Assembly (NCBI RefSeq): GCF_036373705.1
Contig: NC_089864.1
Location: forward strand, 1,916,501 to 1,980,500
Length of the DNA: 64,000 nt
Direction: 5' to 3'
Source: Amia ocellicauda
Taxonomy: Eukaryota > Chordata > Actinopteri > Amiiformes > Amiidae
Shown: piece after piece, positions 13,012 through 26,640 of the stretch
Layout of the letters: every line of letters begins with the position of its first letter
Position numbering within the stretch: the stretch's first letter is position 1
The notes under the pieces: model-generated
Told to the model about the DNA's origin: nothing
Database searches by the model: none
What the model saw: the letters and a program-made list of their open reading frames with translations, nothing else
Program-made: the position numbers and the translations under genes

Positions 13012-14522
13012 AAACTTTTTAAAAAGAACTTTATTGAAGAGTTTAAGACACCCCATATTTACACAAAAAGTACAGTGTGAGAGTACACAAGATCCAGATA
13101 TATTGCTATAGATACTAGCAGATCTATATACAGTCATAGTGGAAAGCGGCCCCCAGCACTTCACTTTGCTCCCTTGATGTATAAAACGGTCTTCAGAAAT
13201 GGAGGGGGGGGGAGGGGGAAGAAAAAAAAAAAAAAAAGGAGCTACTGGAGTGGATGTGCCAGGTGCCACCCATGAGAAGCCCCCTCAATCCCTTTCCTCC
13301 TGGGCTCAGCCAATCTGGCTAGGGTCACCCAGCTTAACCAGCACTCCCACAGACATGGGTTTACGCAACAAATACATGCATGACAATAAAGGACTCTGTG
13401 AATGACAGGTCAGATATAACTGTATATATTCAAATTTACAAGCTAGAGCGATTAGATTTCCAGAAATCAAGGCACCGGTGTCCAGTTCAGCGTTACTGGT
13501 CTAGCCCCCCCAATAAACGTCAAGTCAGACCTGTGCCATTCATTCCCAGTATTAGCACAACACACGTCATTAAATGGTTAACCTATAGAAATTAAAATTA
13601 ATATATAGATAGTTTAGGTGTGGCTGTACGAGTACTAAAGACCCCTGCTGTACATGTACAAACAAGGAAGCCCAAACCCTTCAAAATGGATCTCGGTGCA
13701 TTACAAAAGGACAAAGGTAATGAATCTTGAAAAGGTCTGTTGTGGTTAAAGGTTGGCAAAGGAGTGTGTGTGGTGGGGGGGGGGGCAATTCCTGTGACCG
13801 ACATCACACCCTGCGCTGCCAGCAAGGCCAATACCAGGATCCTCACTGCTGGGGGGCCCAAAAGGGTCAAGCCAAAGCCTTCTGCACCTCGACTGGCCAC
13901 TCCAGTGCGCAATGTCACAGGGTTGCCACCCGTCGCATGGACAATGGAGACGGGCATTTATTGGGGGTGGGAGTCTTTAGTGCATGTGTGGTGCGAATGC
14001 CAGCCTGCTCGAGTGCCTGCTCAATACCAACATGTAGACGCATCAGTGCGCGAGTGGGTGTACACCAGCTGGAGCTCAAGATTGATCTTCAGCCAGTTGT
14101 CAGCACTGAGCGATTAGCATCACGAACAGCTGCCAATCAGCTGGGAGGGATGGCGGTTATTCTAAGAGGACTATGGGTCAGAGAGGGCTCTCACTGGGGC
14201 TTGGCTTCCAGGTCACCCCCTCAAGGGAAGGGAAGAAAAAAAATCTCCAAGTCAATTGAAACGGACATTAATAAGGTCACTTGATTTATTTAAATTCAGT
14301 TTTTCAACGTCCCCCCCCCATCCCAAAAAGACAAATTAAAATTTAAAACAGGGTTTTGGGGGGGGAGGGGGGAAACCTGACATGGGCATCTAGAGTACAG
14401 GTACAGAGAGAGAGAGTGAACAAAGGGCTAGGAGAAGTCCCAATCAGGCAGGGGTGGGTGGGAAGTCCCCATCCCTCCCCGAAGACTGGGGGGGGGGGGG
14501 GGGGGGGGATCATCCAATGGGC
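13012..14522 (-). other. Putative 3' UTR of the third Ly6 gene
   Basis: Read on the minus strand, an AATAAA signal lies at 13030-13035 (plus-strand tttatt). A nearer one lies around 14285-14290, directly downstream of the Ly6 stop codon at 14523. Either could end the transcript. The stretch holds G- and A-homopolymers (13202-13230, 14488-14508) but no coding exon I can support. UTR length is an inference. Confidence 0.4.
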
Positions 14523-17500
14523 TCACAGCATGCTGGTGGTCAGCCAGGCAGTCACCACAGCAATGGCAGAGAGCGCAGAGATGTGGGTGGCGGGGGCGGC
14601 GTTGCACAGGTCCGTGGCACAGCAGGTCTTGTTCATCTTGTAGAGGGTGGCACCCTGGAAGGTGACATTGGACAGCTGGTTGCAGTTGGCATTTGCCAGG
14701 CAGCCCCTCTGGATGATGTCCACAAACCCAGCTGGGGAGGAGAGAGAGATTTAAACCATGCGCACCCACCGACTCCTGGACAGACACCCGCTCCGCTGAC
14801 TGACTGGCTCACTGATTCACGGAATCAGAATGGTCACTTGGTACCTCTCCGCCCCAACCCCCCCCACTCTTCTCACCCCTGGCCATCAACCCCCCGCCCC
14901 CCTCCAATTCTCACCTGCTTGTCCTCGGCCCTGGAAGCAGGACTGTCCACTGCTGCAGGTGGTGGTCAACGTCACGCACAGGTTGTAGAATCCCAGGCAC
15001 TCGTAGCACTGCAGCCCTTGCACTAGAGAGAGAAAACCCATTAGAACAACCTAGGCAGCTACAGCCGAGTCCAGGCCGCACACATCCACAGTGTCACTGG
15101 GGTCCCAGACAGTGCTGTGCATCAACACTACAGCAGGGAGTCGACAATTACACACGACTAAACGGATGCCCTGCGGGGTTATTGGCTTTGACAGTCCTTT
15201 GCAGTTTGAGGGTTTAATTAAAATTCAGTTGAAGTCTATTAATTCATTCCTCCCCCTCATTCTCTTTACATTTGGCTTGTAGATTACTTCGACTGTGCTT
15301 AGCCAATATTTACAAAACAAATGTTTAGAGTCCATCTGCCTGTATCCTACATCCCCTTTAGATTTTAAGGAGACGGACTAAACTTTGCTAAGGGGAGTTC
15401 CCCTCCCAACACATGACTCTCCAGTCAAACCAGTTTTGCCACAGTATTGAAATACTAATGCAGCCCTGAGCAAAGCCACAGGGGCCAGTGTCGGCAGGGC
15501 AGGAAGTTCCCGTTTACGAAAAATGCAGCTTAAATATAATCTATTCACCCCCTTTACCTGAAGGTTTTAGTCCGGTAGGAGTTTGACCATTAGCTAATTA
15601 AGCAGGTTTAACAAGGCACATGTGTACTGCAAGTGTGTAGACTCATACTGAACACTCACCCCCTTTTTGACACCTAAACTCTGCTCCCCTGGAAGCTCTA
15701 GAGCTCAAATAAGAGGGAGAGAAGTTACATTGTATGAAAAGGGTAGGCCGACAGAAGGGACTCTGTAGACCCATTTCCTTCCCCTGGAGAAGAGGGGTGA
15801 ACATTAAATGAAGTAGCTGAATATGTTCAAGTTCAAAACCGGGGTGTTCAGTACAGTGGGCTGAAAAGATGCTGTATTTAATACTGAAATTCAAATTGGT
15901 CAGGAGTCTATGTAGAAGTGGTGGGGGGGGGGAAAGCAAAGATTGAGGGAAGAAATTTGAATATCATTTGGCTAAAGTTAGGAAAAGTTAAAAAGGGGAC
16001 AGGAAGAGGACCAAGAGGGCCGAGAGCAAGAGCCAAGGGAGCGGCTTGCCGAGCAGGAGAGGTCGAGAAACTTCAGCAAAAGCAGTCCGAGTGAGAGATG
16101 GCATCGAGTACCAAGCAGAAGAGAAGGATAGATGGGCAGAGTGAAGATGGAGGACAAGATGGGCGAGAGATCAACATACTAGAGACTGAGGAAGAGAGAA
16201 CAAGAAAGCAAGTTAAAGGAAAATACAGGAGGGGCAGCAAAGCGCAAGTTAATTCTCACCCCGAGAAGCTCATAAAACAAACCGGTTTAGGAAGGGAGAG
16301 AATCAGTTTCGGGCAACACCCAAACTCAGAGACGCGAATATACCCTAGAGAAGATAGGGCAAGCCTTCAATGGGGTTATTTAAAACTCGCCCCCTTGCAT
16401 CCACCCTCTGTAGTTTAAATCCTAGGTGCGCTTCAAGCATTACCCACCTCTCCCGCAGTGACACACCCAGAACAGACAAAAACAGGCACCTGACCGACAC
16501 ACGCAGAGACTCAATCCGCACTGCTGTTATACACGACACACAAGTCAAACACGACCAGGACAAACCCCAAAAAAACATGCAAAGAAAAAGCCTAGGCAGC
16601 AGTCACACCCCCCATACATCCAAGACAACAGGCAATTACAAATAAAGCAGCTTCATGACCTTGGCACAATATTTAGTGATCACTGCGGCATCTCGCACCG
16701 CTGCACATTTGGTTTTTACATTTAGGTCCATTTTCAAAGCTGGCATAACACCAACACCAGTTCCAGCCAGGAGGGAAATTCATGTTCCTTAGTCGAGTGT
16801 TCACTCAACCAGTCTTATCTGGATTAACCATTAGCCTCCTCCCTCCTTCTGCATGTGTGGACAAATCAGTAAGTGTTACCAACAACCCTCCCCACTCTGT
16901 GCAACAGTTACAATTAACCCACCAGTCAAGACCTGCATTAAACGGATAGCAACTGCTAGTCACCAACTCAAAACAAGAAGCACCAAAACAAACCTACTCC
17001 TACTGCACTGACTCAGACTCGGTGAGCTTGCGAACCATGCTACGCCCGACAGCCTCATTGTCACGCCACCTCACCAGATCTTTTAAGCCATTTAAAAATA
17101 CCGGTTTGCCCCATCAGCCCTGCCCACATCTCTCCACCCTCCCTTCTGTTGACCACTAGGGAAATCGGAATAAGATCTACCGAATCCAAGGATTGTATTG
17201 GCCTTAGTGCGGTGTCCATTTATGCTGCATTAACCCACTCTGTTAGTGTACTGTAGTGTGCCGTTTCCTCCCAGTCTCTTGGCTCTGGTTTTCCCTGTTT
17301 GGAGACTCTTGGCAGTGTAACCCTCCCTGGTGTGCATTTCAGTGTGTGCCAGTCGCCCCCTACAGGACCTTCAACTATTACAGCCCTTATCCATCCCATT
17401 AGAAACCGCCTGGTGGCCAGAGAGACGCGGTTATGCCACAGTCACACCTCGGCCTCCGAGCAATCCGTCTACAACACGCTGCTCTGTAGCGAAGGGCGAT

Positions 17501-19505
17501 TCCCGAAGTGACCACCTGAGGGCGCCACAGCACAAGGCGAGGCTCTGGACCGGACTGCCGTCATCGGACCGCAGGAACAGCCGCGACACCCGGGCCCGTA
17601 ACGCCTGCCACACCTCAACTACTTCATCCTTTCGGACGTCGGTTACGCCGCTTTTTTAGAATAAGTGGATTACATTATAATAAAATTGCGCAACACTTAA
17701 GCACGCACAAGTCGTTGACAACACTTGTCATGGAAATAATATAATTATACTAAAAAACCTACAATCATGAAGTCGGTACAAGCTTCATTAATAACGCATT
17801 ATAAACCCAATGCAAGTCAAATACCGATACAATAAAAATAAAGAGCCCTAGAGATCACTGCGAAGCCTGGAGACGCTCCTGTCCAGGGGGCAGGCCATCT
17901 CACACGCCCTGTAGAAATGCCATAGACTGGACCAGATCAAGCCTGACCAATACCAGCCACTCGCTAAACCAGTCCCCTGTCGTGCTTTAATCTGTAGAAT
18001 TTGAGCACGTTTATTTTAAAGTTTATTGTTTTAGTTTTGTTAAAAATCACAAAGATTTTAAAAATTTTAAGTGATTTTAAGAACTGATATTTTAAACGAT
18101 TTTAATCATAAGTATTAAAATTGGAATTGTTTTTAATTTTGTAAAATGTGAAATACTTAACCCAATAAACAGTATTAATCTGTAGAAGCCACTGGATACA
18201 ACGGTCCGCTGTCGGGATGCATACATTGTAATTTGCGATTCGCTGGTGGGTTAAGTTTTCAATTTGGTCCCGCCCTTAGATTAAGGATTTAAAGAAGTGT
18301 AAAGCCAGAAGACACACCGGAGCAGGACTGCGGTGCAGAAACGTGTTGGGCCGATCAGGAGCAGCTCATCGCCCCGGGTGCGAACAGGACTGGCCGGTTA
18401 CTCCGGGTGCAGCCGCCCGCCCGCAGGGGATTCACAGGCGCCCGTCACGGGCATGGCCGTACCCCCCACAATGTGTGCCCGGCTCCCGGCACAGTGGAGA
18501 CACGCGTCTGTCCTCCCGCCGTCCCCGGCTCAGGCGGTCTGTAACTGAAGGGGGTTAATTTTGCATTAACCGGGGCATGACGAGCCCAGGGCCGGTGCGA
18601 GACTGCACTGCCACCCCAAACCGCCTCCGCGCCCCAGGGTGGGGGCATCGGACCGAGCTGGTCGAGGGGCAGCTTCAGAGGTTTTAAAACGGAGGAGGAG
18701 GTTTATTGCCTGGGGATGATCCGCTTCCTGTAGGAGACATCTGCATTTTTAATTGCAATTAGTTATTGTAACATACGCCTAAAACCAGACCAGAGCGCAG
18801 TGCTACTGCGACAGACGAACAGGCAGAAATAGAAACCTGAACTAAACCCCCTCCAGTCCTTCACACCTGGGCGTCCCGTTTGATCAAGCGCATGCGCGCT
18901 CCGGGAAATCACTGGGTAGGAGTCTTGCGGACTCGCTTGTAGCGGGAAGCAAGAGGACAAATAACGGGATCAGTAGGAAGTGCTCCAGGAATGCAGAGAC
19001 ATTTCCTGAGCCTTGACACGGCCTGCACGTCCACCCGTCCGCGCCAGTTCTTACTTCTTGGACGCTGTAGGTTGTTGCAGAATCTGCCGACTGTCAGTCT
19101 GGGAAAAATACAGCAAGAAGCCCACGCCCTCCCCCCAGGTGTGGACTCGGCAGTCCTGCCTCAGTACAGCCGCCGGGCCCCCGCGCCTGCCACAACTACA
19201 CTCCTCACTAAGAGCTACAGCAGCTCTATAGCGCATCACTGTTCACGCACGACAGGAGTCGGCAACCCTCGCTCCAGTGTGAAGCGCTCCACTAGACTAC
19301 CGAGTCCCATAACTTCTACCACTGGTCAAGTCAATACCACTAATACACCAATAATGCAAACAGCGACATTACTGCAGCTACTAGAACCAATACCTTGTAT
19401 ATTCCCAGATCAATATTATAGCCTATAGTCCGGCTGAACCGGCCATCACTCACCGACGGCGAAGCACAGCGCGATGGCGAGCACGGACAGCAGCAGTCTG
19501 TTCAT
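14523..19505 (-). CDS. Ly6/uPAR-domain GPI-anchored protein, third gene
   Basis: Three coding exons on the minus strand: 19454-19505, 14915-15022 and 14523-14731, phase 1, 122 residues. Exon 1 encodes a signal peptide (MNRLLLSVLAIALCFAVG). The mature domain has ten cysteines in Ly6 order, opening LQCYECLGFYNLC and closing TCCATDLCNAA, with a hydrophobic GPI-signal tail. NVT and NKT are possible N-glycosylation sites. Exon sizes (52, 108 and about 210 bases) equal those of copies A and B, so the three share ancestry, though this protein is clearly diverged from A/B. Intron 1 is 4.4 kb. A TATA box lies about 90 bases upstream of the start codon. Function unknown; expected at the cell surface. 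Confidence 0.88.
15023..19453 (-). other. Intron 1 of the third Ly6 gene
   Basis: No transposon or further exon was recognised in this 4.4-kb intron. It includes two CpG-richer stretches (about 17400-17640 and 18300-18660) that might be regulatory or hold a non-coding exon, separated by an AT-rich stretch of TTTTAA-like motifs (18010-18180). Confidence 0.4.
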
Positions 19506-19590
19506 GGCGATGGGCAGCGCAAACCAGATGTGTAGCTGTCAACACAGGGACTAGAGGAAACAAACAAAGTAACCCCTTCTGCCTGACCCG

Positions 19591-19625
19591 CTATTTATAC
19601 AGCCGGCCCCACCCCTCGACGTCAG
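19591..19625 (-). promoter_or_regulatory. TATA box, GC box and CRE-like motif of the third Ly6 gene
   Basis: On the minus strand GTATAAATAG (TATAAA at 19594-19599) lies about 90 bases upstream of the start codon at 19505. It is preceded by a GGGGTGGGG GC box and by CTGACGTC at 19618-19625, which matches seven of eight bases of the CRE consensus TGACGTCA. Transcription would then start near 19565. Confidence 0.65.
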
Positions 19626-20434
19626 ACCCCGGCGATGTGGGCCGTCGCGCAATGTGGATCCATCTGGCTGCGGACACGCCCACTCGCGCAAATTAACACA
19701 CCTCTGCAGGTCGTCTCTCTCCTCCTTTCCTCTCACACCCTCCCTTCATCCCTGGACCCCTCCTCCAACTAGGGATGGGGAAAATAAAATCAAATTAGGG
19801 ACAATTTAACACTAGGAAGGTACAGGGGCATAGCCAAGAAAAATAGGTGCTTAAGATACATTAAGTACATTAAAATGGCACACACCACTTTATAGAACAT
19901 TACGTTTCTAAACTCTGACTTTAAATCATTGTAATGGCACTGTAGCTGTATTTCTGCCATAAGGACACTTATCTTAAAAAAAAATCTCTGATGTGCTTAA
20001 GAAAATAATCCAATTAATAAAACAACATGAATAAAAAGAAGAAAGTACATTTCCTGGGGGAAATGTCAAAGGGCAATAGCTGAAAGCATCTGAAAAGTTT
20101 CATGATCTGACAACCAGAGTACAGATAAAACTCAAACTTAAATTACTAAAGTAGTGGAATATTACCTTTAAGGGTACATGTGGTAGCCCACTAACAAGAA
20201 CAAATAACTCCATGTATAGTGTAACACAGTAAAAAGCGCAGCCCCTCCCCGGCGGAAGAAAACCTACAGGTTGTACAGTTCGGTTGTACAGTTAGTGCAT
20301 TTTCACTAACACTACAAAGTCAGGAGTCGGATTCTTCATTTTTGCAGCCTCTTTCGTTAATCAGGCGGACTATGAGAGGAGGCCACCATTTCTAAAACCC
20401 GTCCGTAAAAACGTAGCAACAGCCAATGCAAGAT
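19626..20434. other. Upstream flank of the third Ly6 gene, no gene seen
   Basis: Non-repetitive AT-rich DNA; no exon or mobile element recognised. Confidence 0.35.
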
Positions 20435-22440
20435 GTGAACACACACACTGACACACACACATTTACACACATACACACACACAGACACACACACTGACAC
20501 ACACACGCAAACACACACTGACACACACACTGACACACACACATTTACACACATACACACACACAGACACACACACTGACACACACACATTTACACACAT
20601 ACACACACACAGACACACACACTGACACACACACGCAAACACACACTGACACACACACTGACACACACACATTTACACACATACACACACACTGACACAC
20701 ACACGCAAACACACACTGACACACATACACACACACAGACACACTGACACACACACAACACTCACACAGACACACACTGACACACACGCACACACACACT
20801 GACACACACACAACACTCACACAGACACACACTGACACGCACACAACAGACACACTGACACACACTGACACACGCATACACACACAGACACACACACTCA
20901 CACAGACACACACTGACACTCACACAGACACACACTGACACACACACACAGACACACACACTGACACACACACATTTACACACATACACACACACAGACA
21001 CACACACTGACACACACACGCAAACACACACTGACACACACACAGACACACACTGACACACGTACACACACACAGACACACTGACACACACACAACACTC
21101 ACACAGACACACACTGACACACACGCACACACACACTGACACACACACAACACTCACACAGACACACACTGACACGCACACAACAGACACACTGACACAC
21201 ACTGACACACGCATACACACACAGACACACACACTCACACAGACACACACTGACACTCACACAGACACACACTGACACACACACACAGACACACACACTG
21301 ACACACACACATTTACACACATACACACACACAGACACACACACTGACACACACACGCAAACACACACTGACACACACACAGACACACACTGACACACGT
21401 ACACACACACAGACACACTGACACACACACAACACTCACACAGACACACACTGACACACACGCACACACACACTGACACACACACAACACTCACACAGAC
21501 ACACACTGACACGCACACAACAGACACACTGACACACACTGACACACGCATACACACACAGACACACACACTCACACAGACACACACTGACACTCACACA
21601 GACACACACTGACACACACACACAGACACACACACTGACACACACACATTTACACACATACACACACACAGACACACACACTGACACACACACGCAAACA
21701 CACACTGACACACACACAGACACACACTGACACACGTAAACACACACAGACACACTGACACACACACAACACTCACACAGACACACACTGACACACACGC
21801 ACACACACACTGACACACACACAACACTCACACAGACACACACTGACACGCACACAACAGACACACTGACACACACTGACACACGCATACACACACAGAC
21901 ACACACACTCACACAGACACACACTGACACTCACACAGACACACACTGACACACACACACAGACACACACACTGACACACACACATTTACACACATACAC
22001 ACACACAGACACACACACTGACACACACACGCAAACACACACTGACACACACACAGACACACACTGACACACGTACACACACACAGACACACTGACACAC
22101 ACACAACACTCACACAGACACACACTGACACACACGCACACACACACTGACACACACACAACACTCACACAGACACACACTGACACGCACACAACAGACA
22201 CACTGACACACACTGACACACGCATACACACACAGACACACACACTCACACAGACACACACTGACACTCACACAGACACACACTGACACACACACACAGA
22301 CACACACACTGACACACACACATTTACACACATACACACACACAGACACACACACTGACACACACACGCAAACACACACTGACACACACACAACACTCAC
22401 ACAGACACACACTGACACGCACACACACACACACTGATAC
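20435..22440. repeat. AC-rich satellite with 337-bp higher-order repeat
   Basis: The array is built from ACACACTGAC-type short units with ATTTAC, ACGC and AACACTC variants. From about 20757 to 22395 the variants recur in fixed order every 337 bases (marker positions 20762, 21099, 21436, 21773 and 22110), nearly five copies. The copies look identical apart from one base I noticed (gtaaacac near 21736 where the others have gtacacac). The part before 20757 has the same short units without the higher-order period. Confidence 0.93.
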
Positions 22441-23505
22441 ACATACAGAGGATGAGGATCGATTTCATGTCACAAGGAAGCTTTGTTGGCATGATTATTA
22501 GTCCGTATACTATATCCAAAGCATGAATGTTATCTATAGCGATCTTTGACTGGCAATCCTTATTGGGCGACTGGAGCGACTGCCACATCGGCCACACCTT
22601 GGCTACTGATATCCAGCTTCTTATTGTAAAACCTGAAATTGCAGAAATACGTTCGTAGTGCAACATTTTTCTCTTCATTGCGGGACGATTCTGTATTATA
22701 AGGGACGGCTGGCAACCCTACCTCCAACTCAAACACATATGCCCTCTCTCCCACCCTGGCACACACACACAGCCCAGGCAAGGGAGAGAAAGACATATTA
22801 CAGACAGGGGTATAGGGACAGGGAGAGACTTGAAAAGAGGAGTGGATTGTTAGAAAAGCAACACAGGCATGAATGGAAACGTTTAGATAGCGGAGACAGA
22901 AAAACACATACAAACATTGTAGGAGAATGTCAGTACATACAGTAGAATTGTGGCAGAGAGCAGGGACACCGGGCTGGGCACACACAATGACACTTTCTGT
23001 GATGCGTATAATGAATTAATCACACCTCTGTCATTCTCGAGATGTCAAAACCCCACAGTCACACGGTCCTGACCCGGGCCAGCGCTGCCACACACAGGGC
23101 AATGACGTTGTGACACTATTGCTGTTGTTTTAGTCGAACCAGCTAACCGGAGTCTGACAGGGTGTTTTGTTATGGGTACAATATTTTAGTTTACTATCTC
23201 TAAATAAAAAAGACGAATGAACACCCAGATTCCCAGAAGTAAAATAAGAAATATTCAATGCTCTGTTGTTAGGATTCAGTGGCACTTGCACCAGTGTACT
23301 GTTTAATTCCACTCTGCAGGACAAACAAGCTTTTCTGGATGTTATTATCCTTGTTGCTATAACTAACAATTGTTTATTTCAGAGCAGACGCCCTGACCCA
23401 GGGCAGCGTACGCTAGCTGTCATAATCATGTTACAGGGAGCAGCAAGGGCAAGTGAAACACAACATGCTTCGTTACCTCAATCAATATAAATAATGTATA
23501 GTAGC
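22441..23505. other. Intergenic, no gene seen
   Basis: No supported exon. A short piece near 23383-23410 (cagacgccctgacccaggg) resembles the repeat fragment at 62943 and is probably a remnant of a dispersed fish repeat. Confidence 0.35.
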
Positions 23506-23675
23506 TTTGACACACACAGACACACATGCACACATAGACACAAACATGCAGTCACACACACACTCTCTCACACGCACATACGTACACAGACACACACTCA
23601 CACAGACACACAATCACAAACACACACACAATCACAAACACAGTTACACAGACAGCAACACACTCACACAGACAC
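23506..23675. repeat. AC-rich microsatellite, LINE target
   Basis: Imperfect (AC)n array. It is directly joined to the 3' end of the minus-strand LINE at 23676 and resumes after the LINE's 5' end at 25207, so the LINE interrupted one AC-rich tract. Confidence 0.8.
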
Positions 23676-25206
23676 AATTTCAATTCAATTCAATTCAAGG
23701 GTGCTTTATTGGCATGACAAACAGTTTCGTAGTGTTGCCAAAGCAGTTGATATTATATACATACATTGAAAAATAATAAAAGGTAAGAAAAAGGAGAAAA
23801 AAAAAATTGAAACAGTACAATTTATAAATAAAATCTTAATAGACATGTACATTTCCTTTATTTATAGTTTACAAGTTACAGCTGGTGCTCCTGTATGTTT
23901 TCACAGTGAGCCCCTCAGGCTGTGGCAGGCGGCTACATATTGGGCGGCCAGGGGGGCTGTGTGTCCCTCCCCCAGGAGGATAGCTATTTTTTTTCATTTA
24001 TCAATTCAGAGAATGATTTTATAATATTTATGAATTTATTAAAGAATGTGTCCCTTATTTTGGCATATTTATTGCAGTGGAGGAGGAAGTGCATCTCTGT
24101 CTGGACCTCTCCTGTCTCGCAGTGACCACAGCGCCGCTCCTCTCTGTGTCCACCTCTCCTGTCTCGCAGTGACCACAGCGCCGCTCCTCTCTGGGCAGCC
24201 AGCTCTGCCTGTGTCGGCCCGTCTCTCTGGCCAGGCTGTGGTCAGGATCCGTCTCTGCTTCGTATCTCTGACAGTGAAGAGAGACTCTGCCAGGTTGGAC
24301 TCTCTGTTTAGGGCCCGATAGCAATCCAGTTTACTTTGGGATTTGGTTTAATTGTTCCAATGTTCCAGATAGGAGGTTTTGATTATCTTTATGATTTGGT
24401 TGACTCTAATTGGGGGCAGGTAAGCAGTGCTGACCTGAAGCTGTTCTCTGTTCGCAGTATTAGCGGGGGTCAGTGCCGTGAGCTTCAGGGCCAGCTGGCT
24501 CAGGGGACTCTTTTCAGGGCTGAACACTTGGGTTTGGAGGGCCTTGTACTGGAGTGAGTCTGACTCACTTTTCTTCAGGTGCATCCAGAATTTCAGTGCT
24601 CTTTTCTTTATATTAATGAGGGTTGGGAAGCGGCCTAATTCTGCCCTGCATGCGTGGTTTGGTGTGTTCCTGTGCACCTGCAGTATGTTTTTAGAGTTCA
24701 GCATGCAGGGTCTCTATTGGATGTTTGTCCCACCTGGTGTAGTCCTGTTGACTGAGTGGACCCCATACTTCACTACCGTACAGCGCAATGGGCTGGATCA
24801 CACTGTCAATTAGTTTGAGCCAGATTTTGACTGGGATATTAATGTTATAGAATCTTCTTCTGATTGGGTAGAAAGCTCTTCTTGCTTTGTCTTTGAGCAT
24901 CTTCACTGCCAGGTTAAAGCCCCCTGACGCACTAATAGTCAGGCCCAGGTAGGTGTAGTGTGAGGTGTGTTCTAGGGTAGTGTTGCCTAGTGTGAAGTGG
25001 TATTTGTTTCCCTGAGGTCTGGCCTTTTTTTGGAAGATCATGATCTTTGTCTTCTTCATGTTTACTGCCAGGGCCCAGGTCTGACAGTACTGCTCTAGCA
25101 GTGCCAGGTTTTGCTGAAGCCCCTGCTCTGTGGACGACAGCAGGACAAGGTCATCCGCATAGAGCAGGAACTTGACTTCTGTGTCATTTAGGGTGAGGCC
25201 AGGGGC
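23676..25206 (-). mobile_element. 5'-truncated Tx1/L1-like LINE
   Basis: About 1.5 kb, corresponding to 34587-36118 of the large LINE in MSH5. On the minus strand it encodes [13 protein letters not shown] (RT motif C), the [17 protein letters not shown] block, the downstream C-terminal domain and a CCHC-like cluster, then AATAAAG and a terminal GAATT repeat. ORF2 is broken by frameshifts and stops. The 3' terminus joins TGTGTCTGTGTG and the truncated 5' end joins TCTCTC/ACACAC repeats. Confidence 0.88.
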
Positions 25207-25325
25207 ACTCTCTCTCACACACACAGACACTCACACACCCACACACAAGCGCTCATACACACACCACCACACAGACAAACACACCCAAACACACACACAC
25301 ACTCTCACGCAGACACTGACACAGA
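25207..25325. repeat. AC-rich microsatellite, distal side of LINE
   Basis: Imperfect (AC)n tract continuing the array at 23506-23675. Confidence 0.8.
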
Positions 25326-26313
25326 GAGGGACGTAGTCATGGCAGTGCAGTTCCTTTTGAATTTCTATTTGAATCCGGATTTGCAAGACAGGAACAGGGA
25401 CAGAGACGGGGGGGAGAAAAAGAAAGAGAGAAAGGGAATCAGATCAAGCTGATCAAGGTATAGACAAGAGTACAAAAGCATGGCAGAAATATGACACCGC
25501 AATGTCAATCTCTATACCATCCCACATCCATAGCATCTGTGCCACTAATTTAACAAAAGGATGTGGTTTGTCCACAGAGCGTAAGAGCGTCATTTCTGCA
25601 GCACACTTTCACAAATGCGTCACAGACAGTGTCTCACTGTAAAGAGTACAAATTACAATCCAATGAATCAGCACTGCACACCCCATAGTCGCATTACAGC
25701 CCCCTGTCCAGCTGCAGCCAGATCCGTCCACCTTACTGATTGAAATTTGGGATTTCCTCTGTCCTCCACACTGAGGGAAAGGTTAGGGAGTGAGTCAAGC
25801 AGCGCGAGGCAGACAGACGGAGATAGTGTTGATTTTAGCAGATATATGCAAAAGCCGAGCATTCAAATTTCTTAAACCCGACAGAGAGGGAGTTAGAGAA
25901 CAAGAGTGTAAGTGTGTGTATGTGTGTATCAGTATTGGTGTTAGTATGTTCATGTGCCTTCGTTCTATATGAGTGTGTGTCAATTTGTGTGTTAGTGTCA
26001 CAACAGTTCGTGAAAAATAGTTGGTTCAGCCACACCCAAATCAACATTGTACTGTCAGCTGCACCCTCCATCTCTCTCACTACATTTCTTCAGTCTGTCT
26101 CTCCCTTCCCCTTTTCTCCCTCCTGTGTCAGTCTGCATGTTTGTGTGTGTCAAACTGTATGCACATGTATGTGAGTCAGTCTGCATGTGAGAGTGTATCA
26201 GTCTGTATATGTGGGTGTTTATATTTGTCAGACTGTATTTGTTTGTGTGCCTCTGTGTGTGTGAATCTGTGTGTATTAGTCTGTATATTTGTGTGTGTGT
26301 CAGTCTGTATATA
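25326..26313. other. Intergenic, no gene seen
   Basis: Includes a (TG)-rich stretch of about 400 bases (25905-26310) on the plus strand. No exon recognised. Confidence 0.4.
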
Positions 26314-26640
26314 CAGTGGCTCTCAAAACTATTCACCCCCTTGGACTTTTCCACATTTCATTGTGTTACAACATGAAATCAGAATGGATTTAATCAGGAG
26401 TTTTTGCCACTGATCAACACAGAATATGACCACAATGACAAAGTGAAAAATATAATCTGCAAACTGTTCTAAATGAATTACAAATACAAAACAGAAAATA
26501 ATTGAATGCATAAGTAATCACCGCTTTGCTATGACACACCTGATTGTGGTGAAACCAATTGTGTTTAGAAGCCACATAATTAGTTGCATGAAGTTCACCT
26601 CTGTGCAATTAAGGTGTGTCTCATGATTTCAGGTTAGATT
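26314..26640. mobile_element. Tc1/mariner end fragment
   Basis: Begins CAGTGGCTCTCAAAACTATT immediately after TA, a terminal sequence I recognise from fish Tc1-like elements, followed by the usual subterminal sequence (ccacatttcattgtgttac). No transposase coding remains and the second terminal repeat was not found, so only one end is present. The right limit is approximate. Confidence 0.6.

Noticed and set aside
13727-14284. 185-codon plus-strand frame downstream of the third Ly6 gene
   Set aside because: No recognisable domain, overlapping frames on both strands in GC-rich sequence, and probably 3' UTR of the Ly6 gene.
18300-18660. CpG-rich patch in intron 1 of the third Ly6 gene as a possible hidden gene or promoter
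   Set aside because: Several overlapping short frames but no splice-consistent exon or recognisable protein; left as unassigned intron sequence.
20357-22442. Minus-strand Cys/Val/Ser-rich frames of up to 164 codons resembling a cysteine-rich protein
   Set aside because: They are translations of the AC-rich satellite; several frames are open at once and repeat with the 337-base period.
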